Assembly (NCBI GenBank): GCA_040220855.1
Contig: JAVJVZ010000026.1
Coordinates: forward strand, 1-64,000
From: JACKNG01 sp040220855
GTDB lineage: Bacteria; Pseudomonadota; Gammaproteobacteria; Ga0077536
Direction: 5' to 3'
Length of the DNA: 64,000 nucleotides
The notes beneath the pieces were generated by a model. It had not been told where the DNA came from. It did not search any database and saw only the letters and a program-made list of their open reading frames with translations. Both the position numbers and the translations under genes were made by a program. Below, piece by piece: positions 35,283 through 44,775 of this stretch. How positions within the stretch are numbered: the stretch's first letter is position 1; each line of letters starts with the position of its first letter.

Positions 35283-36488
35283 ATGACGGCGACGCTCAAA
35301 CGCAGCCTGAGCCTCGGTCTCGTCACCTTCTACGGGCTCGGCACCATCCTCGGCGCCGGCATCTACGTGCTGATCGGTGCCGTCGCGGCGGCGGCCGGGC
35401 CGTGGATGCCGCTGTCCTTCCTGCTGGCTGCCGTGATCGCGGCGGTGACCGCGCTCAGCTACGCCGAGCTCGTGCGCCGCATGCCGCTGTGCGCAGCCGA
35501 AGCGAGCTACGTCGACGCCGCCTTCGGTCGCCCGTTCTTCACGCTCGTCGTGGGGTTCGCGGTGGTGCTGGCCGGGATCGTCTCCTCGGCGACCATCGCC
35601 AATGGCTTCGCCGCCTACCTCGGCGTCTTCATCGAGCTGCCCCGCGCGGTCGCCCTGAGCGCACTCGTGCTGACCCTGACCACCATTGCAGCGATCGGTA
35701 TCGAGGCCTCGGTGTGGGCGGCGACCGCGATGACGCTGGTCGAACTGGGCGGCCTGCTGCTGGTGCTCGTCGTCGCCGGCGACGCGACGCTCGCGCCCAC
35801 CACGCTCGCCTCGTTGGTGCCACCGGCCGAGGGCGCCGCGCTGAGCGGTATTGCTGCCGGCGCCTTCCTCGCCTTCTATGCGTTTCTCGGTTTCGAGGAC
35901 ATGGTCAACATCGCCGAAGAGGTGCGCGACGTCGAGCGCGCGATGCCACGTGCGATCCTCATCGCCCTCGTCGTCGCTACCCTGCTCTACGTGCTCGTCG
36001 CGCTGACCGCGGTGAGCGCAGTGCCACTCGCCGACCTCGCCGGCGCCGAGGCGCCGCTCGCCGTGATCGTCGCCGCCCATGGACTCGACGCACGCGTGAT
36101 TGCCGCCATCAGCCTCGTCGCGGTGATCAACGGCGCACTGGTGCAGATCGTGAAATCGGCGCGGGTGCTCTACGGCCTCGCGCGCGACGAGCGCCTGCCG
36201 CGACAGCTCGCCGTTATTGACGCGCGCACGCGCACCCCGCTCGTTGCGACGCTGCTGGTCGGCACCCTGGTGCTCGCCTTCGCCGTCTCCCTCGACCTGG
36301 TCGGACTCGCCACGCTCACGAGCCTGGTCACGCTCGCCATCTTCGCCACCGTCAACCTCGCACTGATTGTGCTCGAGCGGCGCACGCGAGCCCGCGGCGA
36401 CGCCACTTTCCCAGTGTGGCTGCCAGCCCTGGGATTCGCCCTGACACTTGCCTTGATAGCGGTCGAGCTGGTCGGCGGCGACGCCTGA
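35283..36488 (+). CDS. APC-family amino acid permease
   Basis: This encodes 401 residues from the ATG (MTATLKRSLSLGLVTFYGLG), a start close to the preceding stop. It has about ten to twelve membrane helices with the APC superfamily signature GLGTILGAGIYVLIG at the first helix and FLAFYAFLGFEDMVNIAEEV in the middle. It would import an amino acid or related amine, driven by an ion gradient. It is slightly shorter than many members (about 450). Neighbours give no substrate hint. Confidence 0.85.
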   Translation: MTATLKRSLSLGLVTFYGLGTILGAGIYVLIGAVAAAAGPWMPLSFLLAAVIAAVTALSYAELVRRMPLCAAEASYVDAAFGRPFFTLVVGFAVVLAGIVSSATIANGFAAYLGVFIELPRAVALSALVLTLTTIAAIGIEASVWAATAMTLVELGGLLLVLVVAGDATLAPTTLASLVPPAEGAALSGIAAGAFLAFYAFLGFEDMVNIAEEVRDVERAMPRAILIALVVATLLYVLVALTAVSAVPLADLAGAEAPLAVIVAAHGLDARVIAAISLVAVINGALVQIVKSARVLYGLARDERLPRQLAVIDARTRTPLVATLLVGTLVLAFAVSLDLVGLATLTSLVTLAIFATVNLALIVLERRTRARGDATFPVWLPALGFALTLALIAVELVGGDA

Positions 36489-36511
36489 GCGCCGCGCCGT
36501 CATTCCCGACC

Positions 36512-37591
36512 TCAGTAGCGCGCGATAACGTGGGTGGCGAAGTCGCGGAACACGCGTCGCGCGTGGTCCATCGGCGGCAGCAAGGTGATTTCGCGTAGAC
36601 CGGCTGCCTCCGCCGCACGCAGCTTGGCAATGATCGCATCCGGCTCACCGGCCAGGATCCAGGTCTCGATCGCCTCTGGCGTGACGAAACGGCGCTCCTC
36701 CGGCACGAGATAGGAGCAATGGCCGTCGTGAATCTGCAGGTAGCGCTTGTGCTCGGGCGTCGACATCCTGCCGACGTAATCGCAGTACTCGTCCCAGATG
36801 TTGCGCACGCCGGGCGGAATGAAGGAATCGTCGCCGCTCTGCTGCCAGTTCTCGTAACAGTAGTGCAGTGCAGCGGCAACCTGCGAACCACACTGGTCGA
36901 TGATGCGTTCGCTGTCGAGCTTCTCGCCGGGACCGAGTACCACGGCGGTGGTCAGGGCGGCGGTGTGGAAATCCGGCGCGAGTTCGCGGCCGACGCCCGC
37001 GGCGCCCTCCGCGATGAGCGCGATGCTCTGGCGTGCGAGTTCCGGCGGTTCGTTCAGTGCCGAGATGCGCCCATCGCCGTAGGCACCGGCGGCACGCAGC
37101 GCACCCGGTCCGTTGGCCGCGACCCAGATCGGGATCTCGTGGTCGAGTTCGATGAACCTGCGCTCACGATGCAGGAAGCGGATGTCGCGCGTCTCGCCAT
37201 TGAAGCTGTACTCGACTTCCTCGCCGTGCAGCAGAGCGCGCACCACCCGCAGGTATTCGCGAAAGGCCTTCGGCTTCATCGGCTTCATGCCCATCACGCG
37301 CATCGCGGTGTGGCCGGTGCCCATGCCGAGGAACACGCGTCCCGGTGCGAGCGCGGCGATACTCGCGATGGAATGCGCGGTAACCGGCGCGATGCGGGTC
37401 GGTGCGATCGACACGCCGGTGCCGAGCTTGATGCGCGAGGTGTTGGCTGCGGCGAGGGCCAGCACCGCGTAGCAATCCGACCAGATCATCTGCGAGTCCG
37501 GCACCCAGCCGTGGTCGTAGCCGAGATCCTCGGCCAGCTTGAGGATCTGCCAGTCCCCGATGTGGGTTGCGATCATGGCCCCGAATTTCAT
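36512..37591 (-). CDS. Luciferase-like (LLM-class) oxidoreductase
   Basis: This encodes 359 residues, start MKFGAMIATHIGDW behind GGGGAGAG. The barrel signatures are present: EDLGYDHGWVPDSQM, SRIKLGTGVSIAPTRIAPVTAHSIASI, FLGMGTGHTAM, and PIWVAANGPGALRAAG. Such enzymes use FMNH2 or F420 to oxidise organic substrates. Whether F420 or FMN is used is not visible. The flavin reductase-like gene at 5 kb could supply FMNH2 but is 31 kb away. No close partner gene is seen. Confidence 0.85.
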   Translation of the reverse strand: MKFGAMIATHIGDWQILKLAEDLGYDHGWVPDSQMIWSDCYAVLALAAANTSRIKLGTGVSIAPTRIAPVTAHSIASIAALAPGRVFLGMGTGHTAMRVMGMKPMKPKAFREYLRVVRALLHGEEVEYSFNGETRDIRFLHRERRFIELDHEIPIWVAANGPGALRAAGAYGDGRISALNEPPELARQSIALIAEGAAGVGRELAPDFHTAALTTAVVLGPGEKLDSERIIDQCGSQVAAALHYCYENWQQSGDDSFIPPGVRNIWDEYCDYVGRMSTPEHKRYLQIHDGHCSYLVPEERRFVTPEAIETWILAGEPDAIIAKLRAAEAAGLREITLLPPMDHARRVFRDFATHVIARY

Positions 37592-37765
37592 CTTGTGCTC
37601 TCCCCTCGATGACGCGCGACGCGCGCTGCCCCGGCAGGATCGGCTGCCACCCCGCCTGCGGTCAACCATCGCCGTCCGCGTGCGGGTTTGCGCCGGCGCC
37701 GGCCGCGCGCTACCGTTGCGCGCCACGCCGGATTCCGTCCCTCCGCCATCCCAGCCAGCGAGCCC

Positions 37766-38416
37766 ATGCCGCCCACCGAGATTCGCCATCCCCGCCTCCG
37801 CGACCCACGTCGTCTAGCGCGCTATGCGTTGTTCGTCATCGTCCCGCTGGCGCTCGCGCTGCATTACTGGCTCGACGACCCGGTCGACGCCGAGGATATG
37901 AACGGCTTCTCGTTCGTGCGCACACCCGGTTGGACCTACCTGACCGAGACCAGCGTGGGTCCCAGCGACGGCCGCATCCGTTTCACCCGTGAGGACCTCG
38001 CCGATGCCATCCGTGCCGGCCAGAACGCGCCGCTTTTCGCGCTCGCCAAGTACGCCCGCCCGCAGGGCGGACTCAATCCGGCCATCGGTGTCAACGTCGC
38101 CTACGAGCGCGATGCCGGGGCGGCGACGCCGCGCGCGGTACTCGAGCGCGGCATGGCCGAGACCGCCACCCGCGTCGGCGACGCGCTGTCGGTCAGCGAG
38201 CCGCTGACCACGACCACCCTGGCCGGCCTGCCCGCGGCGCGCGTGCGCTACGTGAGCGCGGCCAGCGTCAACCGCGGCACTACGCTGATCGTCTATGCCG
38301 TGCTCATCGGGCGCACCAGTCTCCTCGTCGCCGCGGCCGGGGCCGCGGACGGCGCCGACGCCGTCGACGAGCCGCTGCAGGCCTTCCTCGGTTCCCTCAC
38401 CGTCGACCACTACTGA
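37766..38416 (+). CDS. Hypothetical single-pass membrane protein
   Basis: This encodes 216 residues, start MPPTEIRHPR. One N-terminal membrane helix (YALFVIVPLALALHYWL) anchors a globular part predicted to lie outside the cytoplasm. This part is polar and mixed alpha/beta (FVRTPGWTYLTE, ARVRYVSAASV, VYAVLIGRTSLLVAAAGAADGAD). I do not recognise a family. The gene is flanked by the luciferase-like gene (divergent) and the FNR-type regulator (same strand). The open frame extends upstream, but that part overlaps an unconserved region. Confidence 0.5.
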   Translation: MPPTEIRHPRLRDPRRLARYALFVIVPLALALHYWLDDPVDAEDMNGFSFVRTPGWTYLTETSVGPSDGRIRFTREDLADAIRAGQNAPLFALAKYARPQGGLNPAIGVNVAYERDAGAATPRAVLERGMAETATRVGDALSVSEPLTTTTLAGLPAARVRYVSAASVNRGTTLIVYAVLIGRTSLLVAAAGAADGADAVDEPLQAFLGSLTVDHY

Positions 38417-38610
38417 ACGACGGCGGCTGCGGCTGGTCCGCCACCTGCGGCTGCCACCCTCGGCGCCGGCCTGCCGGTGTACGCGCCCGGTGGGGCGGTG
38501 CGGCGGCGCGCGTCCCGAAGGCCGCCCGGCCAGGCCGCGCCGCGCCGATAGCCCACGGTGCCGTCAGCGCGCCGCTGACGATGAGCACGCGCCGGCGTTA
38601 CAACAAGTCA

Positions 38611-38651
38611 TCGATAAGTTAATCAATAAGGCTGGAACCGCTATGTATAAT
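38611..38651 (+). promoter_or_regulatory. Promoter of the FNR-type gene with FNR-like box
   Basis: A perfect TATAAT lies at 38646-38651, with an expected start near 38658. Centred about 40 bases upstream is TCGATAAGTTAATCAA (38611-38626), an imperfect palindrome resembling the FNR half-sites TTGAT and ATCAA but with six bases between halves instead of four. The position would suit class II activation or autoregulation. No good -35 is visible, which is typical for activated promoters. Confidence 0.5.
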
Positions 38652-38698
38652 CCGGCCCATTGGCGCGCCCAGGCGCGCCGCGACCGAGGCAGGGACAG

Positions 38699-39448
38699 AT
38701 GCCAGAACCTCCACGCTTGCACGTGGTTGGGCAGCAGCAGCGCGCGTGTGACGAATGCCGCCTGCGCCCCAATTGCTTCCCCGATCACCTCAAGGGCGAG
38801 TTCGCCGAGCACGCGGCGAGTGTGATCCGGCCGCGTGCGCCGGTGCCGCGCGGTACCTACCTGTTCCGCCAGGGTATGCCGGTGACGGCGTTCTACTTCC
38901 TGCGCTCGGGCTCGGCCAAGGCGATCGTCACCGAGGGCGACGGGCGCGAGTCGATCATGAGCTTCCTGTTCCCGACCGATCTGGTCGGCAGCGCCTCGAT
39001 GGACCAGACCGTCTACCACGACTCGGTCGTCACGCTCGAGCGCAGCTCCTTCTGCGAACTCCGCATCGGCGATCTGAGTGACCTGTTCCGCCGCGATCCG
39101 CCCACCCAGCGGGCCTTCCTCGCCAAGGTCAGCAGCAGCATCCTCAACGAGCGCCACGCGCGCCTGCGCCTCGAGCACTCCAGCGCCGGTGAACGCATGG
39201 CCGACTTCCTGCTCGAACTCTCCGACCGCCTGCTCGCACTCGGCCGCGACCCCTACGAGCTGCAGCTCAGCATGTCGCGCTACGACATCGCGAACTACAT
39301 CGGCCTGGCGCCGGAGACGGTCAGCCGCGTGCTCAGGCGTTTCGACGACGAGGGCTTCATCAGCGTGCGCCACAAGCAACTCAGCATCCGCGAACCGGGC
39401 CGCCTGCGCGAGCTGGCAGCACCGAGCGCGCACGCAAGCGGCGACTGA
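38699..39448 (+). CDS. FNR-type oxygen-sensing transcription regulator
   Basis: This encodes 249 residues. The start is behind AGGGA. N-terminal Cys17, Cys20 and Cys26 (CDECRLRPNC) have FNR spacing C-x2-C-x5-C, and Cys119 in SSFCELRIG is the fourth ligand, so a [4Fe-4S] cluster is likely. The middle is a cyclic-nucleotide-like beta-roll (YLFRQGMPVTAFYFLRSGSAK). The helix-turn-helix ends ETVSRVLRRF, with the E..SR contacts of FNR, predicting TTGAT-N4-ATCAA sites. It would activate anaerobic genes in low oxygen. It is monocistronic as far as visible. Confidence 0.92.
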   Translation: MPEPPRLHVVGQQQRACDECRLRPNCFPDHLKGEFAEHAASVIRPRAPVPRGTYLFRQGMPVTAFYFLRSGSAKAIVTEGDGRESIMSFLFPTDLVGSASMDQTVYHDSVVTLERSSFCELRIGDLSDLFRRDPPTQRAFLAKVSSSILNERHARLRLEHSSAGERMADFLLELSDRLLALGRDPYELQLSMSRYDIANYIGLAPETVSRVLRRFDDEGFISVRHKQLSIREPGRLRELAAPSAHASGD

Positions 39449-39455
39449 GCGCTGA

Positions 39456-39480
39456 GCTGAGCCGAGCCGCCCCGCTCAGC
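39456..39480. terminator. Weak hairpin between convergent genes
   Basis: GCTGAGC (39456-39462) pairs with GCTCAGC (39474-39480) around an 11-base loop, between the convergent FNR-type and acyl-CoA synthetase genes. It overlaps the stop of the latter. Short and without a T-tract, so only a candidate. Confidence 0.35.
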
Positions 39481-42142
39481 CCCCGAGCGGCAACGACACC
39501 CGCAGTACGCCCGGTTCGCCCGGTGACAGCGCTTCGACGAAGCCGAGTTCCCGGCACAGGTGCAGCATGCGGTGGTTGTCCGCCAGCACTTCGCCGTAGA
39601 TCTCACCGACTCCGCGTTCTCGTGCATAGTCGATGATGCGTCGCATCAGGGTCGTGCCGAGCCCGTGGCCGGCGAGGCTGCGTTCGACCACGATGGCGAA
39701 TTCGGCGCGCGCGCGGTCCGGCTCCTCGATCAGGCGCACCACGGCATGGATCTCGTCCTCCGCGTCGTTCCGCGGCTCGCACAGCACCAATGCCATCTGG
39801 CGGTCATAGTCGATCTGGGTGAAACGGGCCGCGCTCAGGTGATCGAGGAAACGCCGCGGGACGAAGAAACGGAAGCGGATCTCCTCCGGTGTCAGGCGGC
39901 TGAAGGTGCGCACCAGCGCCGGCTCGTCCTCTGGTCGGATGGGGCGCAGCAGGTAGCGCTTGCCGTCGCGCTCGAGGCTTTCCTCGAGCGCGCGCGGGTA
40001 CGGCCGGATGGCAAGGCGCTCGTCGCGCGCAGCGGCGCCGAGACGCACGCGGGCATCGAGCGCTACGGCGCCGCTGGCGCTGGCGAGCAGCGGGTTGATG
40101 TCGAGCTCGCTGACCAGCGGCAGGTCGACCACGAGCTCGGACAGGCGCACCAGCACCAGTGCGAGCGCCTCGGCATCGACCGCCGGCACGTTGCGGAAGC
40201 CACCGAGCAGGCGACTGACGCGAGTCCGCGCAATGGCGTCGTGGGCCAGGCGCAGGTTGAGCGGAGGCAGGGCGATCACGGTGTCGTCGATGAGCTCGAC
40301 CGCGGTGCCGCCGTGTCCGAACAGGATGACCGGGCCGAACAGGGCATCGTCGACGATGCCCGCAATGAGTTCGAAACCCGCGCTGCGATTCACCATCGGC
40401 TGCACCGCGAAGCCGTCGAGCCGCGCCCGTGGATGACTCTCCTGCAGTCGTGCCAGCATCGCCTCGGCGGCCGCCGCGACCTGCGTCGGCGCGAGATCGA
40501 GCACCACGCCACCGACGTCCGACTTGTGGGTGAGGTCGGCGCTGACAATCTTCAACGCGACGCGACCGCCGAGCTCGGTGGCGAGAGCGGCTGCCTCGTG
40601 CGGGTCCGACGCCTGCCGCGTCGGCACGATCTCGATGCCGTAGACGGCCAGGAGTGCCTTGGCTTCGACTTCGCTCAGCCACTCGCGACCGTCCGCGCGC
40701 GCGGCCTCGATGACCGCCGCCGCGCGCGGACGATCGGGCTCGCGCCGCGTCGGCAGCGCCGGCGGCGTCTCGAGCAGGGCAAGCTGGTTGCGCTGGTACT
40801 CGACCATGTGCATGAACGCCGTGACCGCGTCTTCCGGCGATTCGTAGGTCGGAATGCCGTGACGACGGAAGCGCGCGCGCGCCGGCGAGGCCCCGGCATC
40901 GCCGACCCAGCTGGTCAGCAGCGGCACGCGCGAGGCCGCTGGCAGCGACTCGATGACGGCCGCCGCCGCGGCGTCCGGTGTGGTGATCGCGGTGGGGCAG
41001 TTGAGCACCAGCAGGGCGTCGGCCTGCGGCTCCTCGACCAGCGCCGCGACCGCCGCCGCGTAGCGTTCGGGCGGCGCGTCACCGATGATGTCGACCGGGT
41101 TGGCCCGCGACCAGGTCGCCGGGAGCACCCCGTCGAGGCGTTCCCGAGTTGGCGATGAGAGCGCCGCGAGTTCACCACCGTGATCGATCAGGGCATCGGT
41201 GGCGAGCACACCGATGCCGCCGCCGTTGGTTAGGATCGCCAGCCGCGGGCCGCGCGGTCGACGCGCCAGCGCGAGCGTCTCGGCGGCGTCGAAGAGCTCT
41301 TCCAGCGTCTGCACGCGCAGCATGCCGGCACGACGGAAGGCCGCGTCGTAGACGGCATCGCTGCCAGCCAGCGCGCCGGTATGGGATGCCGCGGCGCGCG
41401 CGCCGGCCGCGTGGCGGCCGGTCTTGACCACGATGACCGGCTTGCTGCGCGCGGCGGCGCGCGCCGCCGACATGAACTTGCGCGCGTCGGTGACTGCTTC
41501 GATGTAGAGCAGGATCGCGCGCGTATCACGATCGTCGGCGAGGTAGTCGAGCATGTCGCCGAAATCGACATCGGCCATGTCACCGAGCGACGCGAGCAGC
41601 GAGAAGCCGATGCCGCGCGGCGCCGCCCAGTCGAGTATCGAGGTGATCATGGCCCCCGATTGCGCGACGAAGGCGATGCCACCGGTGGCCGGCCGCAGGT
41701 GTGCGAAGCTCGCGTTGAGCCCGGCACCCGGCGCGATCACGCCGAGGCAGTTGGGCCCGTTGATGCGCAGCAGGTGAGGCCGCGCGGCGGCGAGCAGGCG
41801 TTCGCGCAGGGCCGCGTTGGCAGCACCGTTGAATCCGGCGGAGATGACCACGGCCGCGCGTGTACCGCGTGCGCCGAACGCGGCAATCGTGTCAGGGATG
41901 CCCTCGGGCGGCGTGGCGATGACGACCAGGTCCGGTGCTTCGGGCAATGCCGCGGCGTTCGCGAAGCAAGGCATGCCGAGCACCGTGGCATGGCGCGGAT
42001 TGACCGGGTAGACGCTGCCGGCGAGACCACCGGCAGTGAGATTTTCGAGCAGCAGGCGGCCGAGCGAACCGGCGCGCTCGCTGGCGCCGACGAGGGCGAC
42101 CGAGTGCGGCCTGGCAAGGGCGTCGAGATTGCGGACGGACAC
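39476..42142 (-). CDS. NDP-forming acyl-CoA synthetase - GNAT fusion (Pat-like)
   Basis: This encodes 888 residues from a GTG (MSVRNLDALARPHS). It has a CoA-binding N-terminus (HSVALVGASERAGSLGRLLL), a CoA-ligase domain with SHTGALAGSDAVYDA, an ATP-grasp domain with ADLTHKSDVGGVVLDL, and a C-terminal GNAT acetyltransferase (residues about 740-888; VVERSLAGHGLGTTLMRRIIDYARERG). The layout and length match protein acetyltransferase Pat (YfiQ), which acetylates acetyl-CoA synthetase and other proteins. The His in SHTGALAG corresponds to the catalytic His of active NDP-forming synthetases, so ligase activity may be retained. Probably cytoplasmic. Confidence 0.87.
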   Translation of the reverse strand: MSVRNLDALARPHSVALVGASERAGSLGRLLLENLTAGGLAGSVYPVNPRHATVLGMPCFANAAALPEAPDLVVIATPPEGIPDTIAAFGARGTRAAVVISAGFNGAANAALRERLLAAARPHLLRINGPNCLGVIAPGAGLNASFAHLRPATGGIAFVAQSGAMITSILDWAAPRGIGFSLLASLGDMADVDFGDMLDYLADDRDTRAILLYIEAVTDARKFMSAARAAARSKPVIVVKTGRHAAGARAAASHTGALAGSDAVYDAAFRRAGMLRVQTLEELFDAAETLALARRPRGPRLAILTNGGGIGVLATDALIDHGGELAALSSPTRERLDGVLPATWSRANPVDIIGDAPPERYAAAVAALVEEPQADALLVLNCPTAITTPDAAAAAVIESLPAASRVPLLTSWVGDAGASPARARFRRHGIPTYESPEDAVTAFMHMVEYQRNQLALLETPPALPTRREPDRPRAAAVIEAARADGREWLSEVEAKALLAVYGIEIVPTRQASDPHEAAALATELGGRVALKIVSADLTHKSDVGGVVLDLAPTQVAAAAEAMLARLQESHPRARLDGFAVQPMVNRSAGFELIAGIVDDALFGPVILFGHGGTAVELIDDTVIALPPLNLRLAHDAIARTRVSRLLGGFRNVPAVDAEALALVLVRLSELVVDLPLVSELDINPLLASASGAVALDARVRLGAAARDERLAIRPYPRALEESLERDGKRYLLRPIRPEDEPALVRTFSRLTPEEIRFRFFVPRRFLDHLSAARFTQIDYDRQMALVLCEPRNDAEDEIHAVVRLIEEPDRARAEFAIVVERSLAGHGLGTTLMRRIIDYARERGVGEIYGEVLADNHRMLHLCRELGFVEALSPGEPGVLRVSLPLGG

Positions 42143-42248
42143 GTTGCGAGTGCGGGACAGGAATGGCAACCACGACAGTGTCGCACACTTGCATGACCGT
42201 ACCGCGGCAGCCGCCGCCCGACACGGCACGGCGGCGCGCGGCGCGGCT

Positions 42249-42749
42249 TCAGCGCCGGTAGAGGCCGATCAGGCTCGCCTTCTCGAGGGTATTGAAGTTG
42301 AGGTAATAGCTGACGATCGCAGCCGAGGTGTCGGCCGTCACCGGCAACGCCTTCAGACCCACCGCGTGGACGGTGAAGATGTAGCGATGGATGTTGGCGC
42401 CCTCCGGCGGGCACGGTCCACCGTAGCCGGGCTGCCCGAAGTCGGTGCGCACTTCGAGTGCGCCGGACGGCATCTTGCCGCTTGCGGGATCGCCGGCGCC
42501 GAGTTCGAGGGCGCTGACATTGGCGGGAATGTTCGCCACCACCCAGTGCCAGAAGCCACAGCCGGTCGGCGCATCGGGGTCGAAACAGGTCACCGCGAAA
42601 CTCTGCGTGTCCGCAGGCGCCCCGCGCCAGGCGAGCTGTGGTGACAGGTTGCCGCCCTTGCAACCGAAGCCGAACGCCTCGGACAACACGTGCTGGCTGG
42701 CCAGCACCTCGCCTTCGTTGAAACTCTCGCTGGTCAGGATCAGAGCCAC
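42249..42749 (-). CDS. YbhB/YbcL-type PEBP protein
   Basis: This encodes 166 residues from a GTG (MALILTSESFNEG); AGGAGG seven bases upstream fixes this start over the ATG further back. The phosphatidylethanolamine-binding fold shows in LAWRGAPADTQSFAVTCFDPDAPTGCGFWHW, in GPCPPEG and in HRYIFTVHAV, the ligand-pocket residues of the YbhB/RKIP family. The function in bacteria is unsettled. No signal peptide was noted. The flanking genes are unrelated. Confidence 0.88.
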   Translation of the reverse strand: MALILTSESFNEGEVLASQHVLSEAFGFGCKGGNLSPQLAWRGAPADTQSFAVTCFDPDAPTGCGFWHWVVANIPANVSALELGAGDPASGKMPSGALEVRTDFGQPGYGGPCPPEGANIHRYIFTVHAVGLKALPVTADTSAAIVSYYLNFNTLEKASLIGLYRR

Positions 42750-42924
42750 TCGAATACCTCCTGGGTTCAATGGTGATTACGACGCGCCGGGGACACGGCG
42801 ACCGGCGGCGGGCATCCGCGTTGCGCGTGCCACCGTTCGGCACGGTGCCGCCGTCGCGAGCGCGCGGCGCACCCCGCATTCTAGCCGGCGCATGGAACCG
42901 CTGTCGGTCAGCCCCGCATTATGC

Positions 42925-44586
42925 TCAGTGGCGTGCTGCCTCGGCGGCGCCCATGCCGGTGATCGAGCGGACGTACTGGTGATCGAAGGCGCGCCGCTCG
43001 CGTTCCGCCGTCGCGCTGCGATCGAGCAGCGACACCACCATCGTGACTGCGAACGAGGCCAGCATGGAGAACAAGGCCGGGTACTTGTAGGGGAACACGG
43101 CCGTCGCGTTGCCGAGGATCTCGACCCACACGGTCGGGCCGAGGATCACGCAGCCGATGGCGGTAACCAGCCCCACGCTGCCACCCGCAACCGCCCCGCG
43201 CGTGGTCAGCCGCCGCCAGTACATCGAGAGGAACAACACGGGAAAATTGACGCTCGCCGCGACGGCGAACGCGAGCAGCACCATGTAGGCGACATTCTGG
43301 CCCTCGAAAGCCATCCCGAGCAGCACCGCGAGCACGCCGAGCAGGAGCGAGGCGATGCGCGACAGACGCATGGTGCCGGCTTCGCTCGCCTGGCCGCGCC
43401 GGATCACGCTGGCGTAGAGGTCATGCGAGATGGCCGAGGCGCCGGACAGCGTCAGGCCGGAGACCACGGCGAGGATGGTGGCGAAGGCCACCGCCGAGAT
43501 GAAGCCGAGGAAGAGATCGCCGGCGGTCGCCTGGGCAAGGTGAATGGCCGCCATGTTGTTGCCGCCGCGCAGGGCACCGCCGGCGAGGAAATCAGGGTTC
43601 TGCGACACGAACACCACCGCGCCGAAGCCCATGATCACGGTAAGCAGGTAGAAATAGCCGATCAGCCCGGTCGCGATGAACACCGACTTGCGCGCCGCGC
43701 GCGCGTCCGGCACGGTGAAGAAGCGCATCAGGATGTGGGGCAGGCCCGCGGTACCGAAGACCAGCGCGACGCCGAGCGAGATGGCGGAGACCGGGTCGGA
43801 GACGAGGCCGCCGGGCGCCATCACCTCGAAACCCTTGGGATGCACCGCGATCGCCTCGCTGAACATGCGCTCGAAGGAAAAGCCGAAGCGGTACATGACG
43901 ACGATCGCGAGCACGGTCGAGCCGGCGAGCAGCAAGGCCGCCTTGATGATCTGCACCCAGGTGGTCGCGATCATGCCGCCGAAGCTGACGTAGAGCACCA
44001 TCAGCACGCCGACCAGCACCACCGCGGCATCGTAGGGCAGGCCGAACAGCACCTGGATCAGCGTGCCCGCCCCGACCATCTGGCCAATCAGGTAAAGCAC
44101 CACTACGACCAGCGTGCCGCAGGCGGCGAGCGTCCGCACCGGCAGCGCCTGCAGGCGATAACCGACGGCGTCGGCGAAGGTGTAGCGGCCGAGGTTGCGC
44201 AAGCGCTCGGCAAGCAGGAACAGCACCAGCGGCCAGCCGGCAAGACCACCGACGGAATAAATCAGCCCGTCGTAGCCACTCGTGTAGACGAGTCCCGAGA
44301 TACCGAGAAACGAGGCCGCCGACATGAAATCGCCGGCAATGGCGAGGCCGTTCTGGGTGCCGCTGATGCTGCCACCCGCGGCGTAGTAGTCGCTCGCGGT
44401 ACGGGTGCGTCGTGCCGCCCACCAGGTGATGCCGAGGGTGGCCGCGACGAACACCATGAACATGCCGATGGCGGTGACATTGAGCGGGCCGCGTGCAACC
44501 GCGCCAGCCGCGGCATCACCCGCGGCGTGTGCGCCCGCGGACACGAGCAGACTGGCGGCGAAAACGCCGGCAAGACGATGAGGCAT
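42925..44586 (-). CDS. actP: Cation/acetate symporter
   Basis: This encodes 553 residues from the ATG (MPHRLAGVFAASLLVSAG). It starts with a signal-like helix and continues with about 13 membrane segments. Key blocks are SDYYAAGGSISGTQNGLAIAGDFMSAASFLGISG, the ActP-specific start of the sodium:solute symporter family, and later TFADAVGYRLQALPVRTLAACGTLV. It imports acetate with a cation. A DUF485 gene lies 189 bases upstream on the same strand, as in the yjcH-actP pair of enterobacteria. The acs gene itself is not in the window. Confidence 0.93.
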   Translation of the reverse strand: MPHRLAGVFAASLLVSAGAHAAGDAAAGAVARGPLNVTAIGMFMVFVAATLGITWWAARRTRTASDYYAAGGSISGTQNGLAIAGDFMSAASFLGISGLVYTSGYDGLIYSVGGLAGWPLVLFLLAERLRNLGRYTFADAVGYRLQALPVRTLAACGTLVVVVLYLIGQMVGAGTLIQVLFGLPYDAAVVLVGVLMVLYVSFGGMIATTWVQIIKAALLLAGSTVLAIVVMYRFGFSFERMFSEAIAVHPKGFEVMAPGGLVSDPVSAISLGVALVFGTAGLPHILMRFFTVPDARAARKSVFIATGLIGYFYLLTVIMGFGAVVFVSQNPDFLAGGALRGGNNMAAIHLAQATAGDLFLGFISAVAFATILAVVSGLTLSGASAISHDLYASVIRRGQASEAGTMRLSRIASLLLGVLAVLLGMAFEGQNVAYMVLLAFAVAASVNFPVLFLSMYWRRLTTRGAVAGGSVGLVTAIGCVILGPTVWVEILGNATAVFPYKYPALFSMLASFAVTMVVSLLDRSATAERERRAFDHQYVRSITGMGAAEAARH

Positions 44587-44775
44587 GGGGTCAGATCCTG
44601 TACGAGGGGCGAGTGCCGTCACGCGGCGTTCCGCCAAGCTCGCTGGCAATGTACAGGGGTGCACGTACGAGCGCGCACGGTACCGCCGCGCGAACGGGTC
44701 TGCGCCCCCCCCGCAACACCGCCAGGGGCATGAAGAGCGCGTCGCGGCGAGCGCGGTGATGGCTGCACAGACAAC

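Noticed and set aside
42445..44733. Plus-strand open frame of 762 codons
   Set aside because: It is antisense to the clear actP gene, has shadow-like composition (His/Asp/Glu/Arg) and no recognisable domain.
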